DNA of 64,000 nucleotides from Acidilobus saccharovorans 345-15 (GTDB lineage: Archaea > Thermoproteota > Thermoprotei_A > Sulfolobales > Acidilobaceae): assembly GCF_000144915.1 (NCBI RefSeq), contig NC_014374.1:930001-994000 (forward strand). The letters run 5' to 3'. Within the stretch, counting starts at the first letter, position 1. Each line of letters opens with the position of its first letter. The translations under genes were made by a program, and so were the position numbers. Under the pieces are notes generated by a model. It was not told the DNA's origin, did no database searches, and saw only the letters and a list, made by a program, of their open reading frames with translations. Positions 51,374-59,931 of the stretch are shown in pieces.

Positions 51374-52363
51374 ATGATATACGTGAAGCTCGGCAAAGGA
51401 GGCCCTAAGGTTAGCGCTATAGGCCTTGGCTTCTGGGAGATAGGTTCAACCTCGTGGAGGGGCAGCGAGGAGGTCTCCGTTAATATAGTTAGAGCCGCCG
51501 TTAACAATGGCATCAGCTTCTTCGACACCGCCGAGGTCTATGGAATGGGGAGGAGCGAGCGGTCCCTGGGCAACGCAGTAAAGACCCTTGGGCTCAGGCC
51601 TGATGATATAGTGGTAGCCACGAAGGTCGCAGGCTTCAGGCCGTTAAGGTGGCTTGTGGCCAAGGCTGCAGAGGCGTCCGCCAGAAGGCTTGGCCTAAGG
51701 CCGTCCCTGCTTCAGCTTCACTGGCCGCCCCCAGCGTGGGTGCCCCTCTGCGAGCCGCTGAGGGGGCTTGAGGACGCAGCTAAGAGGGGGCTGACGGAGT
51801 TCATAGGGGTCTCCAACTTCCCCGGGCACATGCTTGAGGAGGCGGCGAGCTGCCTCAGGTCAGCTGAGATAGTAAGCGACCAGGTGGAGTATAGCCTTGC
51901 CTTCAGGACTCCCGAGCTTGACGTCTTCAGGACTGCGGAAAAGCTGGGCATTGGTATCATAGCCTACTCGCCGCTGGCCAAGGGAGCTCTCGCGGGCGCC
52001 GCCGCAACCAGGCGCATTCAAAGGATGGACCCAAGGTTCAGGGCAGCCTCCCGGGACCTAGAGCTTCAGGAGGCTCTGACCAAGGTAGCTGCGTCCCATG
52101 GAGTTACAAAGGCGCAGGTAGCCCTCTCATGGATAGTCGGCAAGGGCGCCGTCCCTATACCTGGCACCACTAAGCCTGAGAGGGTCGCCGAGCTTGCAGG
52201 CTCAGCTGAGTTAAGGCTAGCTGATGATGAGCTCTCGCTCCTTGACAAGGCGAGCTCTAAGTATGTAAGCGTGTGGGGCAGAGGCTACTCAAACCTTAGG
52301 GCGCTCAGGTTTATACCGTGCGGGCTCCAGTACCTAGGAGTTAAAGTTATGGGAGGCGCATAA
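51374..52363 (+). CDS. Aldo/keto reductase
   Basis: 329-aa (beta/alpha)8 NADPH-dependent oxidoreductase. The catalytic tetrad is seen as FFDTAEVYG (Asp, Tyr), ATKVAG (Lys) and LLQLHWPPP (His); the coenzyme-binding VPIPGTTKPERVAELAGS is near the C-terminus. ATG 51374 is used. Divergent from the GNAT gene. Substrate unknown. Confidence 0.92.
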   Translation: MIYVKLGKGGPKVSAIGLGFWEIGSTSWRGSEEVSVNIVRAAVNNGISFFDTAEVYGMGRSERSLGNAVKTLGLRPDDIVVATKVAGFRPLRWLVAKAAEASARRLGLRPSLLQLHWPPPAWVPLCEPLRGLEDAAKRGLTEFIGVSNFPGHMLEEAASCLRSAEIVSDQVEYSLAFRTPELDVFRTAEKLGIGIIAYSPLAKGALAGAAATRRIQRMDPRFRAASRDLELQEALTKVAASHGVTKAQVALSWIVGKGAVPIPGTTKPERVAELAGSAELRLADDELSLLDKASSKYVSVWGRGYSNLRALRFIPCGLQYLGVKVMGGA

Positions 52364-52493
52364 TACTTTGAGGCGCACTGCGTCGAAGCCCAGACGCGAG
52401 ACAGGCCCTACAACTGGGCCATCCCTGCAACTGGCTGTGGCCTGGTAGCTTAGCGATAAAAAACGAAGGGCCTACCCTCTTCAAGGGAAAACC

Positions 52494-53609
52494 GTGAAGC
52501 TGGAGGACATAATGTCGAGGCTTGCCGAAGTGGCCAGGTCGGTGCCCATCCACTACAGGGACGGGATACTGGGCTCCATGACTACTCCTCCTCACCCGCT
52601 AGCTAAGGCAGCCTTTGACATGTTCCAGGGACTCAATGTAAATGACGAGGAGCTCTACAGGCCCCTCAGGGAGCTGGAGGAGGAGGCCATAAAGGAGCTC
52701 GGAAGCTACCTTGGCGGCAGCAGGTGCACGGGCTACATAACCAGCGGCGGCAGCGAATCCAACCTGGCGGCCCTTTACCTTGCGAGGGAACACGGCTTTA
52801 ACAACGTCTACTACACGGCCGCCGCGCACCACTCTATAACTAAGGCCGCCTACCTGCTCAGAATGAGGCCTGTTGAAGTTAAAATGAAGGAGTACCGGAT
52901 GGACCCGGCCTCCCTCAGGTCCCTCTGCAAGGCGAACGGCCCAGGCGTTGTAGTAGTTACTGTAGGCACCACGTCCGTGGGCACAATAGACCCCGTGGAG
53001 GAGGTCTCTGACGTTGCAGCTGAGTGCGACTCCATAGTTCACGTCGATGCTGCCCTGGGCGGCCTTGTGGCTCCCTTCGTTTACCCCAACAGAAAGCTCG
53101 GGTTCCAAAACGGGCCAGTCATGAGCGCCACACTTGATCCCCACAAACTTGGGCTTGCCCCACTGCCCGCCGGCGGCCTGATAGTTAGGGACGAGCATTG
53201 GTTTAAGCCCCTCGACTTCAAGGCAGAATATTATCCTGCGGGACACCAGGTGGGCCTCTTTGGGACCAGGAGCGGGGGGCCTGTGGCGGCCACCTGGGCC
53301 ATCGTAAAGTACATGGGCCGTGACGGCTATGCCGCGCAGGCCCATGAACTCATGGAGAGAACCAGGTACTTACTGAATGAAGTTAAAGGTTTAGGGCTCG
53401 AGACGCCCGTGGACCCTGAAGTACCGGTTGTGTGTATAGAGCATGCCGGCGATGACTACTTAATGAGATCGCTCGCCAAGGAAGGGGTCTACGTCTACAA
53501 ATGCGGCCTGGTGCCCGGCATAAGGGTTGTTGTAATGCCCCACGTAACTAAGGCCCTCCTGGATAAGTTTGTGTCATTACTCAGAGAGGTGCTATCTCAA
53601 CAGCGTTAA
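52494..53609 (+). CDS. PLP-dependent aspartate/tyrosine decarboxylase (MfnA-like)
   Basis: 371-aa group II decarboxylase. The PLP Lys is in LDPHKLGLAPLP, with TSGGSESNLAAL for phosphate and HVDAALGG for the pyridine-binding Asp. Archaeal MfnA homologs act on tyrosine (methanofuran) or aspartate (beta-alanine for CoA). A crenarchaeon has no methanofuran, so aspartate is likelier (inference). GTG 52494 follows CAAGGG; a TATA-like GATAAAAAAC is at about 52455. Confidence 0.88.
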   Translation: MKLEDIMSRLAEVARSVPIHYRDGILGSMTTPPHPLAKAAFDMFQGLNVNDEELYRPLRELEEEAIKELGSYLGGSRCTGYITSGGSESNLAALYLAREHGFNNVYYTAAAHHSITKAAYLLRMRPVEVKMKEYRMDPASLRSLCKANGPGVVVVTVGTTSVGTIDPVEEVSDVAAECDSIVHVDAALGGLVAPFVYPNRKLGFQNGPVMSATLDPHKLGLAPLPAGGLIVRDEHWFKPLDFKAEYYPAGHQVGLFGTRSGGPVAATWAIVKYMGRDGYAAQAHELMERTRYLLNEVKGLGLETPVDPEVPVVCIEHAGDDYLMRSLAKEGVYVYKCGLVPGIRVVVMPHVTKALLDKFVSLLREVLSQQR

Positions 53610-53615
53610 CAAAGC

Positions 53616-54965
53616 TCACATAGGCATCGTTATTAGGCCCTTATCAAGCAGCGCGTTTATCTTCTGCCTCACGGTCCCTATTATCTCGGTCGCCCTCTCG
53701 AGCTCCTCCCTGTAAGTGGTAGTCCTCCTGGCGACCCCCTCCTCAACCGCCTTAACCGCGACCGCTGCGGCGACCCTCGGGTAGACCTCCCACTCCTCCA
53801 TGGTGGGCAGTATCCTGTCCTCGCCTATGCCCCCCCTCTCCTCGGCGAACTTGGCGAGCTCAACGGCCGCTGCTATGGCCATGGTGTCGGTTATTGTCCT
53901 CGCCCTCACGTCCAGCACCCCCCTGAAGACCGCCGGGAAGACGAGGCTGTTGTTGACCTGGTTAGGGAAGTCGCTCCTGCCCGTGGCCACCACCCTGGCC
54001 CCGGCCCTCCTGGCCTCGGAGGGCCATATCTCGGGCACCGGGTTCGCCAGGGCGAACACAACGGCGTCCCTGTTCATCCTTGAGACCCACTCGGGCCTTA
54101 TGACCCCTGGGCCAGGGGCCGACGCCGCGACAACTACGTCAGCCCCCTCGAAGGCCTTCTCGATGGGCGAGTCTGGAGGCAGGCCCCCGCCCCTCGTCTC
54201 TATGGCTATCTGGTACTGGTATGGATCTGTGAGCATGAGCTTGTCTATGTCCTTCATCTCAGGGTGGAGGACACCATTTTTATCGACCGCAACTATATGG
54301 TTGGGCTTAACGCCCATGTACTTCAATAGCCTGTAGAACGCTGTATTAGCCGCGCCGACCCCAAAAATCACTATCCTGACGTCCTGGAGCTTCTTGCCAA
54401 CAACCTTAAGCGCGTTGATGAGGCCTGCCAGGATTGCTGTTGCCGTCCCCTGCTGGTCGTCGTGCCACACCGGTATCTGGAGCTTCGACCTGGCCTCGTC
54501 CAGTATGGTGAAGCACTTGGGCTTCTCTATGTCCTCAAGGTTTATGCCGCCGAAGGAGGGCTCTATGGCCTCTAGGAACCTCACGAAGTCCTCAGCCTTT
54601 GAGAACCTGTGCACTATGGGCACGGCGTCGACGCCCCCAAGGTACTTGAAGAGCAGCGCCTTGCCCTCCATCACCGGGTAGGCGGCCTCGGGGCCGACCT
54701 TGCCGAGGCCCAGAACCCTGGTGCCGTCGCTCACGACGGCTATCGTGTTCCACCTGGAGGTGAGCTCGAAGGAGAGGTCGGGGTCTGAACTTATGAGCCT
54801 GCTCACGGCAGCGACGCCTGGGGTGTACCAGACCGCGAGGTCCTTGAGGCCCCTCACGGGCACCTTCGGCAGGACCTCTATCTTGCCGCCGTAGAACCTG
54901 TGCATGTTGATGCTGAGCGAGTACCACTCCTCTGTAGCCGGCTCTCCCTCTGACACTCTGGCCAC
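53616..54965 (-). CDS. Malic enzyme (NAD(P)-dependent, decarboxylating)
   Basis: 449-aa enzyme converting malate to pyruvate and CO2. Family blocks: YGGKIEVLPKVPV, AVWYTPGVAAVSR (Tyr), GKALLFKYLGG (Lys), the metal-binding IEDIEKPKCF region with HDDQQGTA, and the dinucleotide motif IVIFGVGAANTAF. A TTG at 55025 would add 20 residues; GTG 54965 gives the usual N-terminus. The phosphotransacetylase-like domain of longer bacterial enzymes is absent. Confidence 0.93.
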   Translation of the reverse strand: MARVSEGEPATEEWYSLSINMHRFYGGKIEVLPKVPVRGLKDLAVWYTPGVAAVSRLISSDPDLSFELTSRWNTIAVVSDGTRVLGLGKVGPEAAYPVMEGKALLFKYLGGVDAVPIVHRFSKAEDFVRFLEAIEPSFGGINLEDIEKPKCFTILDEARSKLQIPVWHDDQQGTATAILAGLINALKVVGKKLQDVRIVIFGVGAANTAFYRLLKYMGVKPNHIVAVDKNGVLHPEMKDIDKLMLTDPYQYQIAIETRGGGLPPDSPIEKAFEGADVVVAASAPGPGVIRPEWVSRMNRDAVVFALANPVPEIWPSEARRAGARVVATGRSDFPNQVNNSLVFPAVFRGVLDVRARTITDTMAIAAAVELAKFAEERGGIGEDRILPTMEEWEVYPRVAAAVAVKAVEEGVARRTTTYREELERATEIIGTVRQKINALLDKGLITMPM

Positions 54966-55059
54966 GCTCGCGCTAGCGCGGGCCTGAGCCCTTAACACGC
55001 TTTTCAATAAAACTGGTAGAATCAAGCTATAACATTACTTTGCTATCCTTAACAAAAGG

Positions 55060-56886
55060 TTAGTTACTCTCCACCATGAATATCCTCCTAGTGTACGGGC
55101 TCAGGTAGCCCCTTAGCAGGCCGCCGCTAAGCTGCGGCTGATACTTTGGAATAACCCAGTACTTCATGAGCGGCAGGTATATCAGCCCTGAGACCGTGAA
55201 GGAGAGCAACCATGAGCTGTTGAAGAGGACCTGGTGGTAGGGCAGAGGAGCGTATATGAGCACGGTCACTATCAGGAAGGTAATGACAGCCGCTGGGTTT
55301 ATGCCGTGCCAGTACCTATAGATTCCGTCGCTCTTAAACACGTCAGCCAGATCAAGCTTGAACCTCCTTACTACAGCGTAGTCAAATATTATCACGCCCT
55401 CTATGCCTCCAAGGAGACCGCCGTATGTCAGCAGCCAGTTAGTTATGTAACTGTAAGCGTTGCCATAATAGCTCCACGCGCCTATGCCAACGGCTATCGC
55501 GATAAGCGCTAGGGACCCCTTAAACCAGCTCATGTGCTTTGGGAACGTGTTGGCTATATCATATGCGGGACCGACGGCGTTGGCAAAGGCATTAACCAAG
55601 AACGTGGCCAACATTATGGATATTAGGACGAAGTAGCCAAGGGGCCTCGTCATGTAGAGGGCCGTTAGGACTATGGGGTCCCATATTACCTTGCCATAGA
55701 GCTCGTAGGCCGCCGCGGTGGTCATCACGGAGAAGGCCGCCACGGCAAGCATTAGGAACGGCATGGTTAGCTGTCCATAGGTCTGGGAGCTCTGCGACCT
55801 TGCAAACCTAGTGTAGTCCGGCATTGTAAGCGCCATAGTTGCCCAGAAGGCTATGTTAGCGTTAAGGAATGCCAGGAAGCCCAGCCAGGTGAAGTGGCCC
55901 TGACCCGATATGGCTGACAGGTTAACGGACCACCCAGCCGCGCTCATGAAGTAAACCCATAGGCTCACGAAGGCGATCATAACTATGGGCCCTCCTACCC
56001 TCGCAAGCCACCTGAGGGCGGGCTGCGACTTCACTATAGGCGATAGGTAGAATACCAACATCTGCGCCGCTATAACAATCACAAACGTGGCCCAGAATAT
56101 GCTTGGGAAGTCCTTTGCCAGCACGAATGGGTAGTTCTGGAAGTGAGCCACGGTGTAGGCTATCGTCGAGGTCCTGCCCGTGTATATGGCGTAAAGCGCT
56201 GTGGCGGCCTCAGCTATTATGTAGCTCTCTATCCCCCACCACCCTGCCCCTATCACTGCCCTCACCCAGCTTGGGAACATAGCGCCGTAGGTTCCCCACC
56301 TGGTCCTGGTGAGCTGCGGCTCAGCTATGCCATACCTTGCCCCTCCGTGGGACTGTATTATCATAGGAATGACCACTATTAGGTTCCCTAGGAACACCGT
56401 AAATATGGCCTGAAGTGGCGTTAGGCCCAGGAGCAGTCCTATGCTGGCTAAAGTCCATGATGGCACTATGAAGGCCATCGACACCCATATCAGGAAGTAA
56501 GTCAGCGCCCCCCACGTTCTCCTGGATATAGGCACTGGATGTATGTCAGGGTTCCAAAGGAACTTCTCTTCGGGAAAGCCAGCCGTGAGCTCCACCTGGC
56601 CCTTGGTGGGGTCGTAACGAGTTATGGACAGCGGAGTGAGGCCGGACGAGCCTGACTTGGAAGAGTCCGATGGCCCGAAGCCTGGGCCTCCCAGTTTCCG
56701 CGCCAAAATGCCTTCTCTCGCCTGTGAGGCTACCCACTTATAAGGGTTACTCAGCTTGGGCCGCAGCCTTCCAGGCCTTAAAGGCCTGCCGCGGTACGAC
56801 GACTTGCAATATTCATAGCCGCTGCTGAGCGCAACTGGTCCACCTATCGATGAACTTACCAGGAGGCTTAGAGGTCGGTACAGCAT
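55060..56886 (-). CDS. NCS1-family nucleobase/cytosine-allantoin permease
   Basis: 608-aa secondary transporter with about twelve membrane helices. The entry NPDIHPVPISRRTWG and TLASIGLLLGLTPLQA, the SHGGARYGIAEPQL segment and the FPSWVRAVIGAGWWGIES helix are typical NCS1. About 105 hydrophilic residues precede the first helix, which is long; a minus-strand TATA box at 56920-56932 fits ATG 56886, so the extension may be real, but GTG at residue 98 is an alternative. Uptake of uracil, cytosine, allantoin or hydantoin is possible. Confidence 0.88.
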   Translation of the reverse strand: MLYRPLSLLVSSSIGGPVALSSGYEYCKSSYRGRPLRPGRLRPKLSNPYKWVASQAREGILARKLGGPGFGPSDSSKSGSSGLTPLSITRYDPTKGQVELTAGFPEEKFLWNPDIHPVPISRRTWGALTYFLIWVSMAFIVPSWTLASIGLLLGLTPLQAIFTVFLGNLIVVIPMIIQSHGGARYGIAEPQLTRTRWGTYGAMFPSWVRAVIGAGWWGIESYIIAEAATALYAIYTGRTSTIAYTVAHFQNYPFVLAKDFPSIFWATFVIVIAAQMLVFYLSPIVKSQPALRWLARVGGPIVMIAFVSLWVYFMSAAGWSVNLSAISGQGHFTWLGFLAFLNANIAFWATMALTMPDYTRFARSQSSQTYGQLTMPFLMLAVAAFSVMTTAAAYELYGKVIWDPIVLTALYMTRPLGYFVLISIMLATFLVNAFANAVGPAYDIANTFPKHMSWFKGSLALIAIAVGIGAWSYYGNAYSYITNWLLTYGGLLGGIEGVIIFDYAVVRRFKLDLADVFKSDGIYRYWHGINPAAVITFLIVTVLIYAPLPYHQVLFNSSWLLSFTVSGLIYLPLMKYWVIPKYQPQLSGGLLRGYLSPYTRRIFMVESN

Positions 56887-56919
56887 ATCTGCAAAGGCCT
56901 GTGGACCGCCATTTTACTC

Positions 56920-56932
56920 TAAAAAATATTTA
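56920..56932 (-). promoter_or_regulatory. TATA box for the NCS1 permease gene
   Basis: TAAATATTTTTTA on the minus strand predicts a transcript start about 15-20 nt before ATG 56886. Confidence 0.6.
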
Positions 56933-57004
56933 GAAAGTTAGTGCACAGTTGCGGGGCTTCCATCTAGCTGTTACAGCCTCAGAGGGCAGGCGACGCCTAA
57001 GGTA

Positions 57005-57141
57005 GGTGTTACCTGTGGACTCCCCTGGAACCCCGAAAGCCGGCAGGTAACACCGGCCTAGCGGGCCCTTCATGAAGCTCCGTCCTTTGAGCTGTATAGC
57101 GCCGCTGGGGAAGCCTTCTCAATCAAGGCGCCGGTGTTACC
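57005..57141. repeat. Three GGTGTTACC arms with alternative pairing
   Basis: GGTGTTACCTG (57005-57015) is perfectly complementary to CAGGTAACACC (57044-57054). The same middle arm, read as GGTAACACCGG (57046-57056), is perfectly complementary to CCGGTGTTACC (57131-57141). As RNA these would be two mutually exclusive 11-bp stems; as DNA, three sites for one protein. The area is gene-free. Confidence 0.75.
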
Positions 57142-57217
57142 TTCCGGGAGCCAACGCTACATGGGGGCGCCGGAGGGGCCTCGGCCTCCTTGGGACAAAG
57201 GAGGCTCCATCAGCCAG

Positions 57218-57334
57218 GTTAACTTTTTGCTAGCAATTTTAATTTAGAGTTAACGCGCACTTAACTCCGCCCCCCTCATTTGCTGCACTTGGTTTAACTG
57301 GAGTTAACTGCGCCCACTTGACGGAGCGGTTAAC
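57218..57334. promoter_or_regulatory. Cluster of GTTAAC palindromes
   Basis: GTTAAC occurs at 57218, 57249, 57303 and 57329, with near copies CTTAAC (57260) and TTTAAC (57293), six in 117 bp. Two sites share the context GAGTTAAC(T)GCGC, and GAGTTAA...TTAACTC forms a 7-bp inverted repeat at 57247-57267. It lies between divergent NCS1 permease and cupin genes and may be an operator array. Confidence 0.5.
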
Positions 57335-57340
57335 CTATGA

Positions 57341-57494
57341 GGCCGGCCGCCCCCGCTTGAGGGCGCGCGGCCTATGGCCGACCTTGGGGTTGCAGGGGAG
57401 GGGCAGGGCCGCGGACGCCCTGCAAGGGTGCACAGCTGTGAAGACCGGTTGACCGGCCCGTAGAGCGACCGGTGCACGGGCCTGATAGCTATCA
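57341..57494. other. GC-rich hairpin-rich noncoding segment
   Basis: No coding frame looks real here. Inverted repeats: TTGCAGGG/CCCTGCAA (57390-57397 with 57418-57425), GGCCCGT/ACGGGCC (57455-57461 with 57476-57482), and the 12-bp palindrome TGATAGCTATCA (57483-57494). GACCGG also repeats three times. It could be a structured RNA or protein-binding DNA. I did not find SRP or RNase P signatures. With the two preceding entries it fills the gene-free stretch 56940-57611. Confidence 0.45.
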
Positions 57495-57611
57495 TGTTAG
57501 GCAAAAGCTCCCTGCGGCCAGCGTTGACCACAGTTCCAGTCACAAGGATTCCTGCAAGGCGTGAGCTTAAGCTTATTTGCGCGGGCCGCAGCCCTACATG
57601 CCAGGGATAGC

Positions 57612-57986
57612 ATGAAGTTCGGCAACTATGCAGATGTGCCCCCGCAGGACGTTTCAGCCCTATTGCCGGGCACCAGCGGCGTTACAGTGCAGTGGCTCGT
57701 CAGTAAAGCTGACGGCTCTGATAAGATAGCGCTAAGGAGGTTTGTGGTGAAGCCGCACGGAGTCATGCCGTATCACAGGCACAAGTATGTGGAGGCGGTG
57801 TATATAATTAAGGGAACCCTCAAAGTTACTATAAATGGCGTCACTAAGGTGTTGAAGGCTGGCGACTTCTTCTACACGGGCCCCTACGAGCCTCACAGCA
57901 TAGAAAATCCATCAGATGAGGAGTCGGTGTTTATCTGCGCTATAAGCTACGAAGATGATATGAGCCTTCAGCCCGTTAACGCGTGA
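57612..57986 (+). CDS. Cupin-domain protein
   Basis: 124-aa single-domain cupin. Motif 1 is HGVMPYHRHKYVEAVYIIKG with His-His-Glu metal ligands, and motif 2 is AGDFFYTGPYEPHSIEN with the fourth His. It likely binds a metal and a small acid or sugar; enzymatic role unknown. A longer frame to 57561 exists, but ATG 57612 lies about 35 nt after a TATA-like CTTATTT. Divergent from the NCS1 permease. Confidence 0.85.
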   Translation: MKFGNYADVPPQDVSALLPGTSGVTVQWLVSKADGSDKIALRRFVVKPHGVMPYHRHKYVEAVYIIKGTLKVTINGVTKVLKAGDFFYTGPYEPHSIENPSDEESVFICAISYEDDMSLQPVNA

Positions 57987-58182
57987 GGCCCTTGCTCCTC
58001 AACGCCTGAAGGTTAACAGAAAACTAGCTTAGCTTTATTATAATTAAAATGACTGTTATTAAAAAGCTGTATTACATAAACACTTTTGAGCTGTTCGGTT
58101 TAACTATTGCTATTCTATTATTCTCCTTAATATTTATGCTAAAAATAACCTGTTGAAATCCATGTAGACTCTTCATCATAGG

Positions 58183-58190
58183 ATAAAAAC
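58183..58190 (+). promoter_or_regulatory. TATA box for the sugar-binding protein gene
   Basis: ATAAAAAC predicts a start near 58210. The leader then carries GAGGTG (58215-58220) 7 nt before TTG 58228, which decides that start codon. Confidence 0.6.
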
Positions 58191-58227
58191 TGCCCAATTC
58201 TCCAGGTCTCAGCTGAGGTGTAGCATA

Positions 58228-59826
58228 TTGCACACCAACAGGCGTTCTATAAGTGGTACAACTATTGCGATAATAGTCATAGTGATTGTAATAATCGCTG
58301 CAGTAGGTGGATACGCTGCATATCTTGCCACGAAACATCATGTGACCACTACAACTACACCTACGACGACAACGACCACTACAACTACTACGACGACACC
58401 TATTACTACGACGACAACTTCTGTCACATCGATAACCTTCTACACCTGGTGGGCAACTGAGGGCTACATAGCGCTAAAGCACTTCATACCGGTGTTCCAG
58501 AGCGACAACCCGCCCTACACGGTCTCGCTTGAAGTGATACCTGGAGCTGGAGGCACCAACGCTAAGTTCACGATAGCTGGCATGATGGAGGCTGGCAAGC
58601 CTCCTGCAGCCTTCCAGGTGCACTTCGGGCCTGAGATGGCCTCCTATGCGCTCATAACGTCTCCCAATGACTTCGTTAACTTCACTTCAATAGCCCAGAA
58701 GATGGGCCTGTGGACAGGCGCCGTAACTGAGGCCCTGCTCTCAGGAACTTTTAACGGAAGCATGCTCTCAATGCCGGTCAACGTGCACAGGGGAGCGCTG
58801 CTCTACATCAACATGAAGGTGCTCAGGCAGTACAACCTGCCGCTGCCAACAAACATGAGCACCCTGATCTACGACACCGTTCAGCTGGCCGAGCACGGCG
58901 TCACCCCGTGGATGGTGCCAGGCGCGGACGGCGGCTGGGACCAGCTCAACCTCTGGGAGGACATATTCCTGTCACTCGCCATACAGAAGTATGGCCTTGC
59001 TGGCGGCGCCAGGCTCTACAACGAGTTCGTCTACGGAACCATAGACCTCTCCAACGCCTCAGTGCAGCAGCTCGTTAACGAGACGGACTCGCTCTTCGTG
59101 AACTTCACCTCCTACGACTACCCCGGCTGGCAGAGCCTGACGTGGACCGAGGGCCTCAGCGACCTGATAGAGGGCAAGGCCGTGTTCCAGGCTAACGGAG
59201 ACTGGCTAACCAACTACGCCTATGACTACTACAACGTTACCACCTACCCTGCTATCGAGCCATACATAAGCTGGCCTAACGTGACTGTCGTGGTTGAGCC
59301 GTTCCCAGGCACGAACGGCACCTACGCGTTGGTCATAGACTCCGTGGGCGTGCCTAAGCCATATCCGACCACCTCTGCAGGAGTGAAGCTAGCAACCTTC
59401 TGGGCCTCATATGTGGGCCAGGAGGCCTGGACGAAGTGGAAGGCCACCACCTACTGGAAGAACGCCACTGACTACTTCAACACGCCGGAGCAGTGGTGGA
59501 GCCACGAACAGCTGGTCAGCACCCCAGCGGACCAGTTCGTCTACCAGCTGTCTGACGGCGGGCTCTTCGACGATGTCTTCGGGAGCTGGATCTCGCAGGT
59601 GCTAGCGCTCCAGGAGAGCGGCTCGGCATACATACCGGCATACAACGCGCAGCTGGCGTCGCTTGTTCACAGCGAGTGCGAGGACTGGCTGGCCGCTGCT
59701 AAGATAGGCCTTGGATACCTTGGCATAGCTGGCCAGCCGTTCGCCGGCTACGTGCCGCCGTGGGTAATAGTGCCAGGGTACTACTTCAACTCCAGCTACG
59801 CGTGTCCAACATATACCCTGCCATAA
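58228..59826 (+). CDS. ABC transporter sugar-binding protein (membrane-anchored)
   Basis: 532-aa extracellular receptor. An N-terminal membrane helix (about residues 12-34, TIAIIVIVIVIIAAVGGYAA) is followed by a Thr-rich linker of about 30 residues, probably O-glycosylated, and then a family 1 solute-binding domain. Many NxT/NxS sites suggest N-glycosylation. The gene order binding protein-permease-permease-ATPase matches Sulfolobus glucose transporter glcSTUV; glucose is a good guess but not shown. It has its own promoter, and a T-rich tract after the stop would favour more binding protein than membrane parts. Confidence 0.9.
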   Translation: MHTNRRSISGTTIAIIVIVIVIIAAVGGYAAYLATKHHVTTTTTPTTTTTTTTTTTTPITTTTTSVTSITFYTWWATEGYIALKHFIPVFQSDNPPYTVSLEVIPGAGGTNAKFTIAGMMEAGKPPAAFQVHFGPEMASYALITSPNDFVNFTSIAQKMGLWTGAVTEALLSGTFNGSMLSMPVNVHRGALLYINMKVLRQYNLPLPTNMSTLIYDTVQLAEHGVTPWMVPGADGGWDQLNLWEDIFLSLAIQKYGLAGGARLYNEFVYGTIDLSNASVQQLVNETDSLFVNFTSYDYPGWQSLTWTEGLSDLIEGKAVFQANGDWLTNYAYDYYNVTTYPAIEPYISWPNVTVVVEPFPGTNGTYALVIDSVGVPKPYPTTSAGVKLATFWASYVGQEAWTKWKATTYWKNATDYFNTPEQWWSHEQLVSTPADQFVYQLSDGGLFDDVFGSWISQVLALQESGSAYIPAYNAQLASLVHSECEDWLAAAKIGLGYLGIAGQPFAGYVPPWVIVPGYYFNSSYACPTYTLP

Positions 59827-59844
59827 CCCACTGGTAACGAACTA

Positions 59845-59858
59845 GTTTTGGTTTTTGA
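59845..59858 (+). terminator. T-rich terminator after the binding-protein gene
   Basis: TTTTGGTTTTTGATT about 20 nt after the stop, with further T-rich sequence to 59877. A new TATA box follows at once. Confidence 0.5.
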
Positions 59859-59880
59859 TTCCACACCTTTTCTTTTAACG

Positions 59881-59888
59881 TATTTAAG
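59881..59888 (+). promoter_or_regulatory. TATA box for the permease-permease-ATPase genes
   Basis: TATTTAAG predicts a start near 59910. The short leader contains GAGGTGA (59917-59923) 8 nt before ATG 59932. Confidence 0.6.
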
Positions 59889-59931
59889 TCGCTGTAGTTA
59901 GAACTGTATACGAAAAGAGGTGAATGAATAT

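Noticed and set aside
54592-54927. Arg-rich 111-aa frame antisense-phase within malic enzyme, and similar long shadow frames across the window
   Set aside because: High GC leaves long open shadow frames; they lack family similarity and overlap well-supported genes.
56940-57611. SRP RNA, RNase P RNA or a proven replication origin in the 57-kb gap
   Set aside because: No GGAAG/GNAR-type SRP domain IV, no RNase P GGAAAGTCC core, only one weak ORB-like sequence and no orc1/cdc6 gene nearby. Kept as unexplained structure only.
58140-58185. C-box-like ATGATGA on the minus strand upstream of the sugar-binding protein gene
   Set aside because: No CTGA box within guide distance on either side, so it is not a C/D sRNA.
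58336-58430. ACN-rich microsatellite-like repeat
   Set aside because: It encodes the Thr-rich linker of the sugar-binding protein, common in acidophilic archaea; it is coding sequence, not an independent repeat.
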